Origin: Polaromonas sp. | GTDB lineage: Bacteria; Pseudomonadota; Gammaproteobacteria; Burkholderiales; Burkholderiaceae_C | Assembly (NCBI GenBank): GCA_013298945.1 | Contig: JAAFJR010000006.1 | Coordinates: 1 to 64,000, forward strand | Length of the DNA stretch: 64,000 nucleotides | Direction of reading: 5' to 3' | Shown: one piece after another, positions 7,462-16,869 of the stretch | Layout of the letters: every line of letters begins with the position of its first letter | Numbering within the stretch: the stretch's first letter is position 1 | Program-made: the position numbers and the translations under genes | Notes under the pieces: model-generated | What the model was told of the DNA's origin: nothing | The model's database searches: none | The model's input: only the letters and a program-made list of their open reading frames with translations

Positions 7462-7782
7462 TGGTGGGCCGTGTAGGACTTGAACCTACGACCAAAGGAT
7501 TATGCTTACCACTTCGACTTTCGCCGCCCGTTTCCAGTTTGTGGTCTGGACTCTATCTTGCCTTTCGGCCTTCCCGTCGAGTCTCTACACGTTCTCCTTT
7601 CGGAGCTTCGCTCGGTATTGGCAGGGTATTTTTGATACCTCAGCTTTCACCGAATTTGAGAAGTTCTACATCTAGGCAGAGTTAACTTACCCAGTGCAAC
7701 CCATTTTGAAAAAACCATGCACTTTCATGTTTAGGCTTCTTCACTTTAAGTCCTCTGCTCTAACCAACTGAGCTAACGGCCC
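7462..7782 (-). tRNA. tRNA with CAU anticodon (best match tRNA-Ile2), split by a group I intron
   Basis: Read on the minus strand, exon 1 is 7782-7749 (34 nt, GGGCCGT acceptor, D arm, GAGGA, CT). Exon 2 is 7504-7462 (43 nt, CATAA, TCCTT, variable loop, T arm, ACGGCCC, A, encoded CCA). Joined, they form a perfect 77-nt cloverleaf with anticodon loop CTCATAA. The body, with TTAGCTCAG, GGTCG and GGTTCAAGTCC, is closer to remembered E. coli tRNA-Ile2 (ileX) than to elongator tRNA-Met. If it is Ile2, C34 would be changed to lysidine by TilS so that AUA is read as Ile. A CAU tRNA-Met remains possible. The terminator at 7424-7459 lies just past the CCA end. Confidence 0.88.
7505..7748 (-). ncRNA. 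Group I self-splicing intron (IC3-like) in the tRNA anticodon loop
   Basis: The 244-nt insert lies between U33 and C34. It ends in G (7505), the omega-G expected at a group I 3' splice site. The core can be folded directly from the sequence. P3: CTTCTC (7663-7658) with GGGAAG (7575-7570). P4: TTCGGT (7654-7649) with ACCGAG (7616-7611). P5: GGTAT with ATACC (7639-7625). P6: CTCC-GAAA-GGAG (7605-7594). P7: GACTC (7583-7579) with GAGTC (7553-7549). P8: GCC-GAAA-GGC (7569-7560). P9: ACCAC (7545-7541) with GTGGT (7512-7508). The conserved R element GTGTAGAGACTCGACGG is at 7590-7574. The P4-AAA junction and R/S elements resemble the cyanobacterial tRNA-Leu and Azoarcus tRNA-Ile introns. There is no room for a homing endonuclease. 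P1 and the exact 5' site are the least certain parts. Confidence 0.92.
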
Positions 7783-8099
7783 AAAACTTTTCTTGTCACG
7801 ATTGTCCACGCTTTACAGACGGTTCTAACTCGGTACAAGTCAAATCTGGTTGCATGAAGGTTGCATACAGTCACTTCGTGATTTATTTGCAACACCCATT
7901 CAAATTTAATTTCCCTTCACTAACTAACAAAAATATATTACACATCAACAACTTACACAAATTTTTGCACTACATCACGGGCATAGCTCAGAAAAAATAT
8001 TTGCTGGAGCTATTGATTATGAGTCCGCTGCTCTAACCAAGCATGAGCTAGGGGCCCGAACTCGTTATTGTAATTGCAGTCGCGCTTTAAATTTGAGGC
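7783..8099. other. AT-rich spacer between the tRNA gene and hrcA
   Basis: About 317 bases with no protein gene I believe. It carries the promoter side of the split tRNA gene and a truncated tRNA half (8014-8057). The stretch 7855-8000 is strongly AT-rich. The 60-codon frame at 7854-8036 reads through the tRNA fragment and is not credible. Confidence 0.5.
8014..8057 (-). pseudogene. Truncated tRNA 5' half with intact CAU anticodon
   Basis: On the minus strand, GGGCCCC, TA, GCTC, a D loop ending TTGGTTA, GAGC, A, GCGGA and CTCATAA follow in perfect tRNA order, then pairing stops after TC. The D loop has two extra bases. No anticodon 3' strand, T arm or acceptor 3' strand follows, so this is a relic of a CAU tRNA gene related to the split one at 7462-7782. 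Its anticodon loop is not interrupted, so this copy lacks the intron. Confidence 0.7.
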
Positions 8100-9104
8100 T
8101 TATTTTTGATGGCTCAGTGCATTGCTGACTAATTTTGAGGTGATATCGACGATTTGAATCATGCGGTCGTAGTGCATGCGGGTGGGGCCAATGACGGCTA
8201 GAGTACCGACGACTTGCCCATCCACCTCGTAGGGCGCGCTGACGACAGACAAATCCTCTATCGGCACAACATGGCTTTCACCACCAATGTAGATGCGCAC
8301 GCCCTCGGCCTGGCTAGAGGTGTCAAGCAGCCGCATGAGCTGGGTTTTTTGCTCAAACAAGTCAAACGCGCGGCGTAATTGACCCATATCGGTAGAAAAA
8401 TCACTCACAGACAGCAAATTTCGCTCACCAGCGATGACCACCTCGTCTTGCTCTTGCGTCAGCACTTCAGAACCAACTTGCACAGCTGCATTCATCAAGT
8501 GAGCAATTTCACCGCGCAGTTGGTCAACTTCTAGCTTGAGCCGCTCGCGCACCTGTTCGATGGCCATGCCCGCGTAATTGGCGTTGAGGAAGTTGGCTGC
8601 TTCGAGTAATTGCGACTGTGAAAAGTCAGCATCTGTAAAAATCACTCGGTTTTGCACATCGCCGTCCGGGGCGACGATGATGACTAAATAGCGTTTTTCG
8701 GATAATTTCAAAAACTCGATGTGCCGAAACACCGATGTGCGCCTAGGTGCAATCACCACGCCAACGAACTGCGACAGGCTGGAAAGCAAATGTGCAGCGT
8801 TGGTGATCACCTTTTTGGGTTGCTCTGCAGCCAAGATTTGCGGTGCAATGGTTTCGCGCTGTGCGGTGAGCATGGTGTCTACGAATAACCTGTAGCCGCG
8901 TGTGGTTGGAATACGGCCAGCCGAGGTATGCGGGCTGGCAATCAGCCCCAGCTCTTCCAAATCGGACATCACATTGCGAATGGTGGCGGGTGACAACTCA
9001 AGCCCAGACGCACGTGACAGTGTGCGCGAGCCTATGGGTTGCCCGTCGGCAATATAGCGTTCAACCAACGCTTTCAACAATAACTTGGCTCTGTCGTCTA
9101 GCAT
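8100..9104 (-). CDS. hrcA: Heat-inducible transcription repressor HrcA
   Basis: A 334-residue protein of normal length for the family. The N-terminal winged helix ([20 protein letters not shown], then [19 protein letters not shown]) binds the CIRCE element. The sequence [20 protein letters not shown] is the family signature, followed by a GAF-like sensor domain. HrcA represses groESL and dnaK operons and is kept active by GroEL. No CIRCE inverted repeat (TTAGCACTC type) is visible upstream of this gene, and no chaperone gene is in the window, so its targets lie elsewhere. It is divergent from nadK with 46 bases between starts. Confidence 0.97.
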   Translation of the reverse strand: MLDDRAKLLLKALVERYIADGQPIGSRTLSRASGLELSPATIRNVMSDLEELGLIASPHTSAGRIPTTRGYRLFVDTMLTAQRETIAPQILAAEQPKKVITNAAHLLSSLSQFVGVVIAPRRTSVFRHIEFLKLSEKRYLVIIVAPDGDVQNRVIFTDADFSQSQLLEAANFLNANYAGMAIEQVRERLKLEVDQLRGEIAHLMNAAVQVGSEVLTQEQDEVVIAGERNLLSVSDFSTDMGQLRRAFDLFEQKTQLMRLLDTSSQAEGVRIYIGGESHVVPIEDLSVVSAPYEVDGQVVGTLAVIGPTRMHYDRMIQIVDITSKLVSNALSHQK

Positions 9105-9150
9105 GGTGGCATTTTAGTATGATGTAAGTAGTTTTATACTTTCTAATTCG

Positions 9151-10068
9151 ATGACCAAATCGTCAACATCTGCGCCGTCAATATCTATATCGCACTTTTC
9201 AAAAGTGGCGTTGATTGGCAAATTTCATGCACCGGGCTTGGCCGCGAGCGCGGGCGTGCTAGAAGATATTGCCCAATTTTTGACCGATTTGGGTTGTCAT
9301 GTCGTATTAGAGCAAACAACAGCACAACTCTCTGGCATTTCTGATTACCCGACTTTAGACGTTCAAAGCATTGGCGAACAGTGCGATTTGGGCTTGGTGG
9401 TGGGCGGCGATGGCACCATGCTGGGCATTGGCCGCCAGCTTGCGCCCTATGGCGTGCCACTGATCGGCATCAACCAAGGGCGCTTGGGCTTTATCACCGA
9501 TATCGCCCTTGAGGGCTACCAAGCCGTGCTCAAACCCATGCTGATGGGCGAGTTTGAGGAAGACCACCGCAGCCTGATTCAGGGCAAGGTCATGCGGCAG
9601 GGCAAATGCGTGTTTGACGCGCTGGCGATGAACGACGTCGTTATCAACCGTGGCGGCACTTCTGGCATGGTAGAGCTGCGCGTCGACGTTGACGGTCATT
9701 TTGTGGCGAACCAGCGTGCGGACGGCTTGATTATTGCGACGCCTACGGGTTCGACCGCCTATTCATTGTCAGCCGGCGGGCCATTGTTGCATCCGTCTGT
9801 ACCGGGCTGGGTGTTGGCGCCGATTGCGCCGCACAATTTGTCAAACCGCCCCATCGTGCTGGCCAATGCGGTTGAAATTACGGTTGAAGTCGTCTCTGGC
9901 CGCGATGCCAGTGCCAATTTTGATATGCAGTCGATCACCGAAATGCTGATTGGCGACTGCATCAAACTGATGAAATCACAGTATTCCGTGCGGTTTTTGC
10001 ACCCTAAGGGTTGGAGCTATTACGATACGCTGCGCAAAAAACTGCATTGGAACGAGGGGGGATCTTAA
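9151..10068 (+). CDS. nadK: NAD kinase
   Basis: A 305-residue cytoplasmic enzyme that phosphorylates NAD with ATP (or polyphosphate) to give NADP. The active-site motif [13 protein letters not shown] is clear, followed by [13 protein letters not shown], the NE/D-like [10 protein letters not shown], and the glycine-rich [20 protein letters not shown]. The order divergent hrcA / nadK / recN is common in betaproteobacteria. recN starts 3 bases after this stop, so the two genes are probably co-transcribed. Confidence 0.97.
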   Translation: MTKSSTSAPSISISHFSKVALIGKFHAPGLAASAGVLEDIAQFLTDLGCHVVLEQTTAQLSGISDYPTLDVQSIGEQCDLGLVVGGDGTMLGIGRQLAPYGVPLIGINQGRLGFITDIALEGYQAVLKPMLMGEFEEDHRSLIQGKVMRQGKCVFDALAMNDVVINRGGTSGMVELRVDVDGHFVANQRADGLIIATPTGSTAYSLSAGGPLLHPSVPGWVLAPIAPHNLSNRPIVLANAVEITVEVVSGRDASANFDMQSITEMLIGDCIKLMKSQYSVRFLHPKGWSYYDTLRKKLHWNEGGS

Positions 10069-10071
10069 ACA

Positions 10072-11838
10072 ATGGCTTTGAAACGCATTGCTCTGCGCGA
10101 TTTCGTCATCGTGCGCGAGCTGGAGTTGGATTTGAACAGCGGTTTCACGGTGCTGACGGGTGAAACGGGCGCTGGAAAATCGATTTTGATTGACGCGCTG
10201 CAGCTTGCTTTGGGCTCGCGTGCAGATACATCTTGGGTGCGCGAAGGTGCAAACCGAGCGGAGGTGAGTGCTGAATTTGATATTCTTGCTGCTCGGAAAG
10301 CTTGGTTTAGCACTTGGCTAGAAGAAGCTGGTTTTGATACCGATTTTGACGGTAAGGATACCTTGCTATTGCGTCGCACGGTTGATACAGCCGGGAAAAG
10401 CCGCGCCTGGATCAACGGCAGCAGTGCCACAGCGGCGCAACTCAAAGAGCTTGCTGACGAGCTGGTCGATATTCACGGTCAGCACGCTTGGGCAACGCTG
10501 AGCCGTGCCGATGCCGTGCGTGGCCTGCTGGACGCTTATGCGGCCAACAATTGCCAGCTATTAAGTGCTCTATGGACGCAGTGGCGCACTGCCGCCAAAG
10601 CGCTGGACACAGCCAAATTCGCTATGAACAACCTGCAAAACGAGCGCGAGCGCGTGTTGTGGCAAATCACCGAAGTGGACAAACTCGCACCTGGTGCAGA
10701 CGAGTGGGACGAGCTGAACGCGCAGCACACCAAGCTGTCGAACGCGCAATCGCTCTTGGAAGCGGCACAAACAGCGTTTTCAGCGCTGCAAGATGACGAA
10801 TCTGACTCTGGCGCTGACGTGATTAGTGGTTTGGTCAAAGCCCACAGCGCTTTGGAAGCTCGCGCCCCCATTGAGCCTGAATTCAAAGCCTTGGCTGACG
10901 TTTTAGCGTCGAATTTAGCCCAACTTGAAGATGCAGCGCACAGTTTGAACAGCTATTTGCGCAAAACCGAGCTGGAGCCGCAGCGCTTGGCGGAGTTGGA
11001 CGAGCGCATGGCGCTGTGGCTGTCGTTATCGCGCCGCTACAAACGAACCCCTGAAGAACTGCCGGCTTTGTTGGCATCATGGAAAGAAGCGTTAAGCCGC
11101 TTGGATGCTTCAACAGATTTAGCCGCTTTGGAAGCCGCTGAACAAAAGTCCGCCAAAGCGTTTCAAACAGAAGCTACGGCTATTTCCAAGAAACGCCGCA
11201 CCGCAGCGCCCAAACTGGCTGCCGCCATTACTACCGCGATGCAAGGTTTGGGCATGCAAGGTGGCGCGTTTGAGGTGGCTTTGACGGCGCTGGATGCGCC
11301 GGCTGAGGCTGGGCTTGAGGACGTGACATTCTTGGTTGCCGGTCATGCGGGCAGCACGCCGCGCCCCGTGGGCAAAGTGGCTTCTGGCGGTGAGTTATCA
11401 CGGATTGCTTTGGCGATATCCGTGGTCACCAGCCAGCTGGGCACGGCGCAAACCTTGATTTTTGACGAGGTTGACGCGGGCGTGGGTGGCGCAGTTGCCG
11501 AGACGGTAGGCAAGTTGATGAAACAATTGGGCGTGGACAGGCAAGTTCTGGCGGTGACGCATTTACCCCAAGTGGCAGCGTGTGCAGACCAACACTTGGT
11601 TGTTGCCAAACGCTTGCAGGGTCAAAACACCGAAAGCAGCGTGACTGAAGTTGTTGCAACAGCCCGCATAGCGGAGGTTGCCCGCATGCTGGGCGGTGCG
11701 CAGGTAACGGATGCAACGCTTTTGCACGCTACAGAAATGATAGCTATTCAGGCAGTAAATACGCCTGATAATGCCATATTTTCATCAAAAATAATGCCTT
11801 TGGATGCAAAATTAGCTAAAAACAAGGCTGTTGCGTGA
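10072..11838 (+). CDS. recN: DNA repair protein RecN
   Basis: An SMC-like ATPase acting early in double-strand-break repair. Walker A is GETGAGKS at residues 30-37. Central coiled-coil segments run from about 150 to 360. The ABC signature [14 protein letters not shown] and Walker [14 protein letters not shown] are in the C-terminal third. At 588 residues it is longer than usual. The normal C-terminus ends near [10 protein letters not shown]; the last 30 or so residues ([20 protein letters not shown] and onward) are encoded by a dispersed repeat copy (11735-11793). The stop overlaps the upstream part of the rapZ frame. The extra tail is probably tolerated rather than functional. Confidence 0.96.
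   Translation: MALKRIALRDFVIVRELELDLNSGFTVLTGETGAGKSILIDALQLALGSRADTSWVREGANRAEVSAEFDILAARKAWFSTWLEEAGFDTDFDGKDTLLLRRTVDTAGKSRAWINGSSATAAQLKELADELVDIHGQHAWATLSRADAVRGLLDAYAANNCQLLSALWTQWRTAAKALDTAKFAMNNLQNERERVLWQITEVDKLAPGADEWDELNAQHTKLSNAQSLLEAAQTAFSALQDDESDSGADVISGLVKAHSALEARAPIEPEFKALADVLASNLAQLEDAAHSLNSYLRKTELEPQRLAELDERMALWLSLSRRYKRTPEELPALLASWKEALSRLDASTDLAALEAAEQKSAKAFQTEATAISKKRRTAAPKLAAAITTAMQGLGMQGGAFEVALTALDAPAEAGLEDVTFLVAGHAGSTPRPVGKVASGGELSRIALAISVVTSQLGTAQTLIFDEVDAGVGGAVAETVGKLMKQLGVDRQVLAVTHLPQVAACADQHLVVAKRLQGQNTESSVTEVVATARIAEVARMLGGAQVTDATLLHATEMIAIQAVNTPDNAIFSSKIMPLDAKLAKNKAVA
11735..11793 (+). repeat. Protein-invading repeat, copy 1 (in recN)
   Basis: TAGCTATTCAGGCAGTAAAT, then ACGCC and the distal ATATTTTCATCAAAAA segment. 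It lies in the sense direction and encodes [17 protein letters not shown], extending the RecN C-terminus. Confidence 0.85.
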
Positions 11839-11863
11839 TGTTTTTTCTTATGAAAGTCTCGGA

Positions 11864-12763
11864 ATGAGCTTGGAACTGGTTTTAATCACAGGCATGTCTG
11901 GCTCTGGCAAGTCGGTTGCGTTGCATGCTTTGGAAGACGCTGGTTTTTACTGCGTCGACAATTTACCGCCTGAATTGCTGCTACCTTTTATTGATTTAGA
12001 AGAACAACACGGTGTCAAACAAGTGGCCGTGGCGATGGACATTCGCAGTTCAATCTCGCTACCCATGGTGCCTAAGTTATTGTCAGCATTGAAAAATCGT
12101 GATGTTAACTTGAAATCTCTTTTCTTAGATGCAACCACCGACACCTTGATGCGCCGCTTTTCAGAAACGCGCAGAAAACACCCTTTGTCCAACCAAGCCG
12201 CAGTAGAAACGGCTACAGATGGCAACGCTAAAGATAACTTTCAACACGTTTTGCTAGAAGCCATCGAGCTTGAGCGCGACTTGCTGGCCGATTTACTCGA
12301 AGGCGCACACATCATTGACACCAGCTTTATTCGCCCTGCGCAGCTTTTGGCTTACGTCAAAGACATGATCTCTGCGCCAGCTAGCAGCATGACACTGGTG
12401 TTCGAGTCCTTCGCCTTCAAACGCGGCATTCCCATGGATGCAGACTACGTTTTTGATGTGCGTATGCTGCCCAACCCGCACTACGAACCTGAGCTGCGCC
12501 AACTGACAGGTCGCGACGCCCCCGTAGCCAACTTCCTGCAACAGCAGCCCGAGGTGGCGGACATGCAAGCTGATATTTCTAAATTCGTCAGCAAATGGCT
12601 CAGCGCCCTAGCCCGCGACCACCGCAGCTACGTCACCATCGCCATTGGCTGCACAGGCGGACAGCACCGCTCGGTTTACTTGGTGGAGCAATTGGCTGCG
12701 GCGTTTACGGGTAAAAGTTCGGGCAAATTTGTCACACTGAAACGACACAGAGAATTACTCTAA
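11864..12763 (+). CDS. rapZ: RNase adapter / P-loop nucleotide-binding protein RapZ
   Basis: I start the 299-residue protein at the ATG at 11864 ([10 protein letters not shown]), because family members begin just before the P-loop; the longer frame overlaps recN. Walker A is GMSGSGKS (residues 10-17), followed by the conserved [18 protein letters not shown]. The C-terminal domain has [19 protein letters not shown] and [14 protein letters not shown], both family hallmarks. In enterobacteria RapZ guides RNase E to the small RNA GlmZ and senses glucosamine-6-phosphate. In betaproteobacteria its role is less clear; here it is not next to ptsN/hprK as often seen. Confidence 0.95.
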   Translation: MSLELVLITGMSGSGKSVALHALEDAGFYCVDNLPPELLLPFIDLEEQHGVKQVAVAMDIRSSISLPMVPKLLSALKNRDVNLKSLFLDATTDTLMRRFSETRRKHPLSNQAAVETATDGNAKDNFQHVLLEAIELERDLLADLLEGAHIIDTSFIRPAQLLAYVKDMISAPASSMTLVFESFAFKRGIPMDADYVFDVRMLPNPHYEPELRQLTGRDAPVANFLQQQPEVADMQADISKFVSKWLSALARDHRSYVTIAIGCTGGQHRSVYLVEQLAAAFTGKSSGKFVTLKRHRELL

Positions 12764-12770
12764 GATCATT

Positions 12771-12832
12771 CAAAATTAATAGCTACTCAGGCAATAAATA
12801 CGCCGGCTACAGTCAATTTATACTGTAGAAAG
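12771..12832 (+). repeat. Protein-invading repeat, copy 2 (rapZ-mutY junction)
   Basis: AATTAATAGCTACTCAGGC, then AATAAATACGCCGGCTACAG. It fills the space between the convergent rapZ and mutY genes. Its distal end contains the mutY stop codon (12818-12820), so the last few MutY residues come from the repeat. Confidence 0.85.
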
Positions 12833-13897
12833 CAACTTTCGAATTGGTGCTGGCAAACCTAGCCCAGACCAAGCATTCGCAGCAACCCAATTTCCTTTGA
12901 TCTTCAGTGCTGCCTGCTTAGGTTTTTCAACTAGTTGAAGGCGCACGGGGTGAATGTGCAAATCCTTGTGAGTCAGAACATGTTTGAACACCTCGCCATC
13001 TTGCAAAAGCGAAACATCAGCAGGCGAAACTGAAGCGATCAGAGCGTCATGACTGTCGAAAACTGGCAAACAATACAAACCTGCCCACACACCGGGTGTG
13101 GGGCGCTGCTCTAAATAGACCGAGCCATCCGACAGAGTCGCCCATAGCAGCCACAGCGATTGGCTGGTGCGTTTCAAGGCTTTGGTTTTCACGGGGAAGG
13201 TTTCAGGGTTGCCCCCCTTTTTAGCGGCACACAGCTTTTCTACAGGGCAAAGCAAGCAATTGGGTTTGCGGGTGGTGCACAGGGTTGCGCCCAAGTCCAT
13301 CACGCCTTGGGTGTAATGCGGCATGGCTGTCCACAAATCATCGGGTTTGCCATCTTGCGGTAAAACTTGAGTTGCGAGCTGCCACAAGGCTTTTTCATTG
13401 GCTGATTTGGCCAAATCAGCTTCGAAACCCAGCAAACGCGTCAACACCCGCTTGACATTGCCATCCAAAATTGCAACCCGCTCGCTGAAGCACAGCGAGG
13501 CGACGGCTGCCGCTGTTGAGGGGCCAATGCCGGGCAGGGTTTGTAGCACTTCTGCGGTTTTGGGGAATGCACCGCCGTGCAGCGCCACCACGTCTTGCGC
13601 GCAGCGGTGCATGTTACGGGCGCGGCTGTAGTAGCCCAAGCCACTCCACAGCGCCAATACATCGTCCAAACTCGCGTTTGCCAGACTTGCCACTGTGGGG
13701 TGCTTGGCTAAGAAACGTGTGAAATAGTCTTTGACCGTGACCACCTGAGTTTGCTGCAGCATGATTTCAGACAGCCATACTTTGTAGGGGTCGCGTGTGT
13801 TTTGCCACGGCAAATCGTGTCTGCCGTGCGTTTTTTGCCAGGCAATCAGTGCGGGAGCAAACTCAACTATCGCTTTTGAATTCAAGGTTTTCGGCAT
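12818..13897 (-). CDS. mutY: Adenine DNA glycosylase MutY
   Basis: Removes adenine mispaired with 8-oxoguanine. The start at 13897 (MPKTLNSK) overlaps the mutM stop by one base (TAATG), which suggests coupled translation. The 359-residue protein has WLSEIMLQQTQV with the catalytic Glu, the helix-hairpin-helix LPGIGPSTAAAVASL, the catalytic Asp in AILDGNVKRVL, and the [4Fe-4S] ligands C-x6-C-x2-C-x5-C in LCTTRKPNCLLCPVEKLC. A C-terminal NUDIX-like domain recognises 8-oxoG. The pairing with mutM puts both GO-system glycosylases in one operon. Confidence 0.97.
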   Translation of the reverse strand: MPKTLNSKAIVEFAPALIAWQKTHGRHDLPWQNTRDPYKVWLSEIMLQQTQVVTVKDYFTRFLAKHPTVASLANASLDDVLALWSGLGYYSRARNMHRCAQDVVALHGGAFPKTAEVLQTLPGIGPSTAAAVASLCFSERVAILDGNVKRVLTRLLGFEADLAKSANEKALWQLATQVLPQDGKPDDLWTAMPHYTQGVMDLGATLCTTRKPNCLLCPVEKLCAAKKGGNPETFPVKTKALKRTSQSLWLLWATLSDGSVYLEQRPTPGVWAGLYCLPVFDSHDALIASVSPADVSLLQDGEVFKHVLTHKDLHIHPVRLQLVEKPKQAALKIKGNWVAANAWSGLGLPAPIRKLLSTV

Positions 13898-14751
13898 TAT
13901 GTTTTTTGACAGACGGAGCAATAAAACGTAGAGCGCTGACCTTGCACGATTTTTTTGATGGGTGTTTGACAATCCAAACACGGCAAACCTGCACGGTCGT
14001 ACACTTTGGCTTCTAGCTGAAAGTAGCCAGACTCGCCCTTGGCGCTGGAAAAATCTTGTAAGGTGCTGCCGCCTTTGGCGATGGCGCGAGCTAAAACTTC
14101 TTGGATTGCCGCATGCAGCTTTGCCGCTCTAGGCAGGCTGATGTTTGCGGCGCGTGTCGTCGGGCGAATGCCTGCCATGAACAATGCTTCAGAGGCGTAA
14201 ATATTGCCCACACCAACTACCAACTCGCCCCCCAACAGCACTTGTTTGATTGCTGTTTGGCGTTTTTTAAGCGCTTGATGAAAGGTTTTAGCGTCAAAAG
14301 CGTTTGTTAAAGGTTCAACGCCCAAACTTCCTAACAGCTTTTGTGCGGTGGGCGATTGCTCAGCGGGTGCGAAAACGACAGCACCAAAACGGCGAGGGTC
14401 GTTCAAGCGCAACAAGCCCTGCGTGGTGACCAAATCGAAATGGTCGTGCTTGCCTGCGGCGATGATTTCAACTCCGAATGCCGTTGTTGGTGTGAAACTC
14501 AAGCTGCCAGACATGCCGAGATGCATCAACAGCAAACCTTTGCTTAAATCGCCACTCTCACTCTGCAAATCCAGCAACAAGTATTTCCCCCGCCTGCGCA
14601 CTTGTTGCACCTTCATGCCTAGCAATTCGTCAGGCTCGCACTGCAGTGGCCAACGTAACGGTTTGCCGACGCGCACCGCCAAAATGCTTGCGCCAGCAAT
14701 GCTGGAGGCAAAACTCAAGCGCGTGACTTCAACTTCGGGTAATTCAGGCAT
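13897..14751 (-). CDS. mutM: Formamidopyrimidine-DNA glycosylase
   Basis: A 284-residue bifunctional glycosylase/AP lyase that excises 8-oxoguanine and formamidopyrimidines opposite C. It begins [11 protein letters not shown], giving the catalytic Pro2 and Glu3. The C-terminal zinc finger is CLDCQTP...FYCSVC, and the helix-two-turn-helix [14 protein letters not shown] precedes it. The upstream gene in the operon is none; a divergent TPR gene starts 84 bases away. It is the first gene of the mutM-mutY unit. Confidence 0.97.
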   Translation of the reverse strand: MPELPEVEVTRLSFASSIAGASILAVRVGKPLRWPLQCEPDELLGMKVQQVRRRGKYLLLDLQSESGDLSKGLLLMHLGMSGSLSFTPTTAFGVEIIAAGKHDHFDLVTTQGLLRLNDPRRFGAVVFAPAEQSPTAQKLLGSLGVEPLTNAFDAKTFHQALKKRQTAIKQVLLGGELVVGVGNIYASEALFMAGIRPTTRAANISLPRAAKLHAAIQEVLARAIAKGGSTLQDFSSAKGESGYFQLEAKVYDRAGLPCLDCQTPIKKIVQGQRSTFYCSVCQKT

Positions 14752-14834
14752 TCGGGCTTAAAAGGCGTAAAAGATTAGTAAAGCTGCTCAAGTGGGTATA
14801 GGCAGGCTCAGTTTCCATGAATTATCATGCTTAC

Positions 14835-16268
14835 ATGAAACAAAATCGATTCTCCAGCCCTATAGCCGTCGCGGTTTTAAGTTTACTGGGCTTTTTCAGT
14901 ACGGCGCAGCTTGCGTTCGGGCAAGCTGCACCAGCGCCAGAGTTACCAGAATTGAAAGCCCCGTCTGATTCGGTAGCGCCCGCCGTGAACAATTCCGCGA
15001 TGGATGCTGAGACGTTTTACAAAATTTTATTGGCTGAATTGAATCTGCTCGACGATGAACCCAGAATTGGCTTCGCACTGATGCTAGACAGCGCACGCAA
15101 AACCAAAGACGCTTTGTTGTTCGAGCGTGCCATCACCATTGCTTTGCAAGCCCGCTCGGGCGATTCCGCTTTGTCAGCGGCGCGGGCTTGGTTGGTCGCA
15201 ATACCAACGTCAACCGATGCTGCTAGGTATTTGGTTCAAATTTCAATCAGCATGAACCGCCTTGAGCTACCGGCAGGTAAGGCAGACCTTGCCATTGCCC
15301 TGGAAGTTTCTAAGCGCGCGTTAGCAAAAAAACCTAGCGATGAAGAAGCGGTACAGCTGGCTATCGCGCTCATGGCGACCAAAGACCCAGCGGCAGAGCA
15401 ACTGGTGAAACAATACCTGTCGACGACAACGGTTCAACCCAAACCTGAGATTCGCATGGCCTACGCCAGAACGCTGGTGGCTCAATCGCGCTTCGCAGAA
15501 GCTTTAGCGCAGACGCAAAAACTAAGTGTCGATTCACCAACGTATGCACCTAGCTGGCTGGTTTTGGGTACGCTGCAGTACCAAATGAGCCAAGATTCCA
15601 CTGATAAAGCCAATGCAAATACCTTGGCAGCAGCTTCACAAGCATCGCTGAATAAATTTATCCAATTAACTGATCCATTGCCCATGTCGCAGCGCAGCGC
15701 CAGCCAGTCACGGGCTTATACGCTGCTGGCGAATATGGCGAAAAACAACAAGCAATACCAGCAAGCCTATGACACATTGAGTAAAGCCATCGCTAGCAGC
15801 GCTGAGGCAGACAAAGTTGATTTGCAATACGACTTGGCCATGATGGCTGAAAAACTAGGGCGCATGGACGACATGGAGCGCATTTTGCGGCAAGTGATTG
15901 ACACCAAACCGGATGATCCACAGGCGTATAACGCGCTGGGGTACTCGTTGGCAGACCGAAATCTGCGCCTGCCAGAAGCGAAAGAATTGATACAAAAAGC
16001 CGTGAAACTGGCACCTAAAGACCCTTTTATTGCGGATAGTTTGGGCTGGGTGGAGTTCAAATTAGGTAATTTAGCTGAGGCGCAACGCATTTTGGAGACC
16101 GCTTTTGCCAGCAAGCCAGATGCAGAGATTGCTGCACATTTAGGCGAAGTACTGTGGAAGCAAGGCCTGAAAGACCGCGCCACAGCGATGTGGAAAGAAG
16201 GCGTCAAAATCAACAAAAATAACGACACCTTGGTGGAAACATTGAAGCGCCTTGGCGTGAAATTATGA
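14835..16268 (+). CDS. Exported TPR-repeat protein upstream of lolB
   Basis: I start it at the second ATG (14835, MKQNRF) because this puts the basic residues directly before the hydrophobic core; the result is 477 residues. The signal peptide ends near AFGQA. After a Pro/Ala linker, the protein is built of tetratricopeptide helices, the clearest being PQAYNALGYSLADRNLRLPE and PFIADSLGWVEFKLGNLAEA. This TPR gene upstream of lolB-ispE-prs is a conserved betaproteobacterial arrangement. It presumably acts in the periplasm as a scaffold; no precise function is established. The stop overlaps the lolB start (ATGA). Confidence 0.85.
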   Translation: MKQNRFSSPIAVAVLSLLGFFSTAQLAFGQAAPAPELPELKAPSDSVAPAVNNSAMDAETFYKILLAELNLLDDEPRIGFALMLDSARKTKDALLFERAITIALQARSGDSALSAARAWLVAIPTSTDAARYLVQISISMNRLELPAGKADLAIALEVSKRALAKKPSDEEAVQLAIALMATKDPAAEQLVKQYLSTTTVQPKPEIRMAYARTLVAQSRFAEALAQTQKLSVDSPTYAPSWLVLGTLQYQMSQDSTDKANANTLAAASQASLNKFIQLTDPLPMSQRSASQSRAYTLLANMAKNNKQYQQAYDTLSKAIASSAEADKVDLQYDLAMMAEKLGRMDDMERILRQVIDTKPDDPQAYNALGYSLADRNLRLPEAKELIQKAVKLAPKDPFIADSLGWVEFKLGNLAEAQRILETAFASKPDAEIAAHLGEVLWKQGLKDRATAMWKEGVKINKNNDTLVETLKRLGVKL

Positions 16269-16831
16269 GTGTTTTGAGGAAGTTTTCGTGTTTTATCAGC
16301 AAAATTCTCAGTTTATTTTTTGCTATAAATTTAATAGCTGGATGTGCAATAAATACGCCGGCTAATGGCATATTTTCGACTCAGAAATCGACTTCTGAAC
16401 CAATTGTTACCATTGCCAACCACCAAGGCCGGCTGTCACTGCGCATTGCATCCGACCCACCTCAATCCCTTTACGCTGGTTTTAACTTGAATGGCGATGC
16501 ACTGACGGGTGATTTGACGCTGAATTCACCCCTAGGCAACTCGCTCGCAAAGCTTTCTTGGACGCCCCAAAGCGCAGTTTTAACAGCCAACAATGAAACC
16601 AAAGAATACCCATCCACCCTTGCTTTGATTGAAAATGTAACCGGAACAAGCATTCCGCTCAATGCCTTGTTTGATTGGATGGCTGGCAAAGACTCACCCG
16701 CTGAAGGCTGGGAAGTTGACTTATCAGACATGAAATCCCCCAGCACCGATATTCAGGCAACGCAACGCTTTGTTGCCAAGCGACTATCTCCTTTACCCAC
16801 AGCCGAATTACGCATTGCTCTAGATAAGTAA
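16265..16831 (+). CDS. lolB: Outer-membrane lipoprotein receptor LolB
   Basis: A 188-residue lipoprotein that accepts lipoproteins from periplasmic LolA and inserts them in the outer membrane. The lipobox LIAGC gives a lipidated Cys near residue 27. The mature part has the LolB features GRLSLRI, SLYAGFNLNGDALTGDLTL and the C-terminal LPTAELRIALDK. The lipobox and the following residues AINTPANGIFS are encoded by a dispersed repeat copy (16318-16388). Either an existing lipobox was overwritten or the repeat was adopted as the export signal. It is translationally coupled to the TPR gene and 38 bases upstream of ispE. Confidence 0.92.
   Translation: MSVLRKFSCFISKILSLFFAINLIAGCAINTPANGIFSTQKSTSEPIVTIANHQGRLSLRIASDPPQSLYAGFNLNGDALTGDLTLNSPLGNSLAKLSWTPQSAVLTANNETKEYPSTLALIENVTGTSIPLNALFDWMAGKDSPAEGWEVDLSDMKSPSTDIQATQRFVAKRLSPLPTAELRIALDK
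16318..16388 (+). repeat. Protein-invading repeat, copy 3 (in lolB signal peptide)
   Basis: TTTGCTATAAATTTAATAGC, a short divergent link, then GCAATAAATACGCCGGCTAA and the ATATTTTC tail. Sense orientation; it encodes FAINLIAGCAINTPANGIFS, which includes the lipobox. Confidence 0.88.
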
Positions 16832-16869
16832 TTAAGTAATTTAGAGAGATATTTGAGATATAAAACACC

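Noticed and set aside
7461-7685. Plus-strand frame beginning MVGRVGLEPTT across the tRNA and intron
   Set aside because: This is the common false reading frame antisense to a tRNA 3' end; the region is fully explained by the split tRNA and the intron.
7978-7994. CGGGCATAGCTCAG on the plus strand, resembling the start of a tRNA
   Set aside because: No pairing acceptor, anticodon or T arm follows; the following bases are an A run.
9105-9150. Possible CIRCE element upstream of hrcA
   Set aside because: The hrcA-nadK interval has no inverted repeat of the TTAGCACTC/GAGTGCTAA type.
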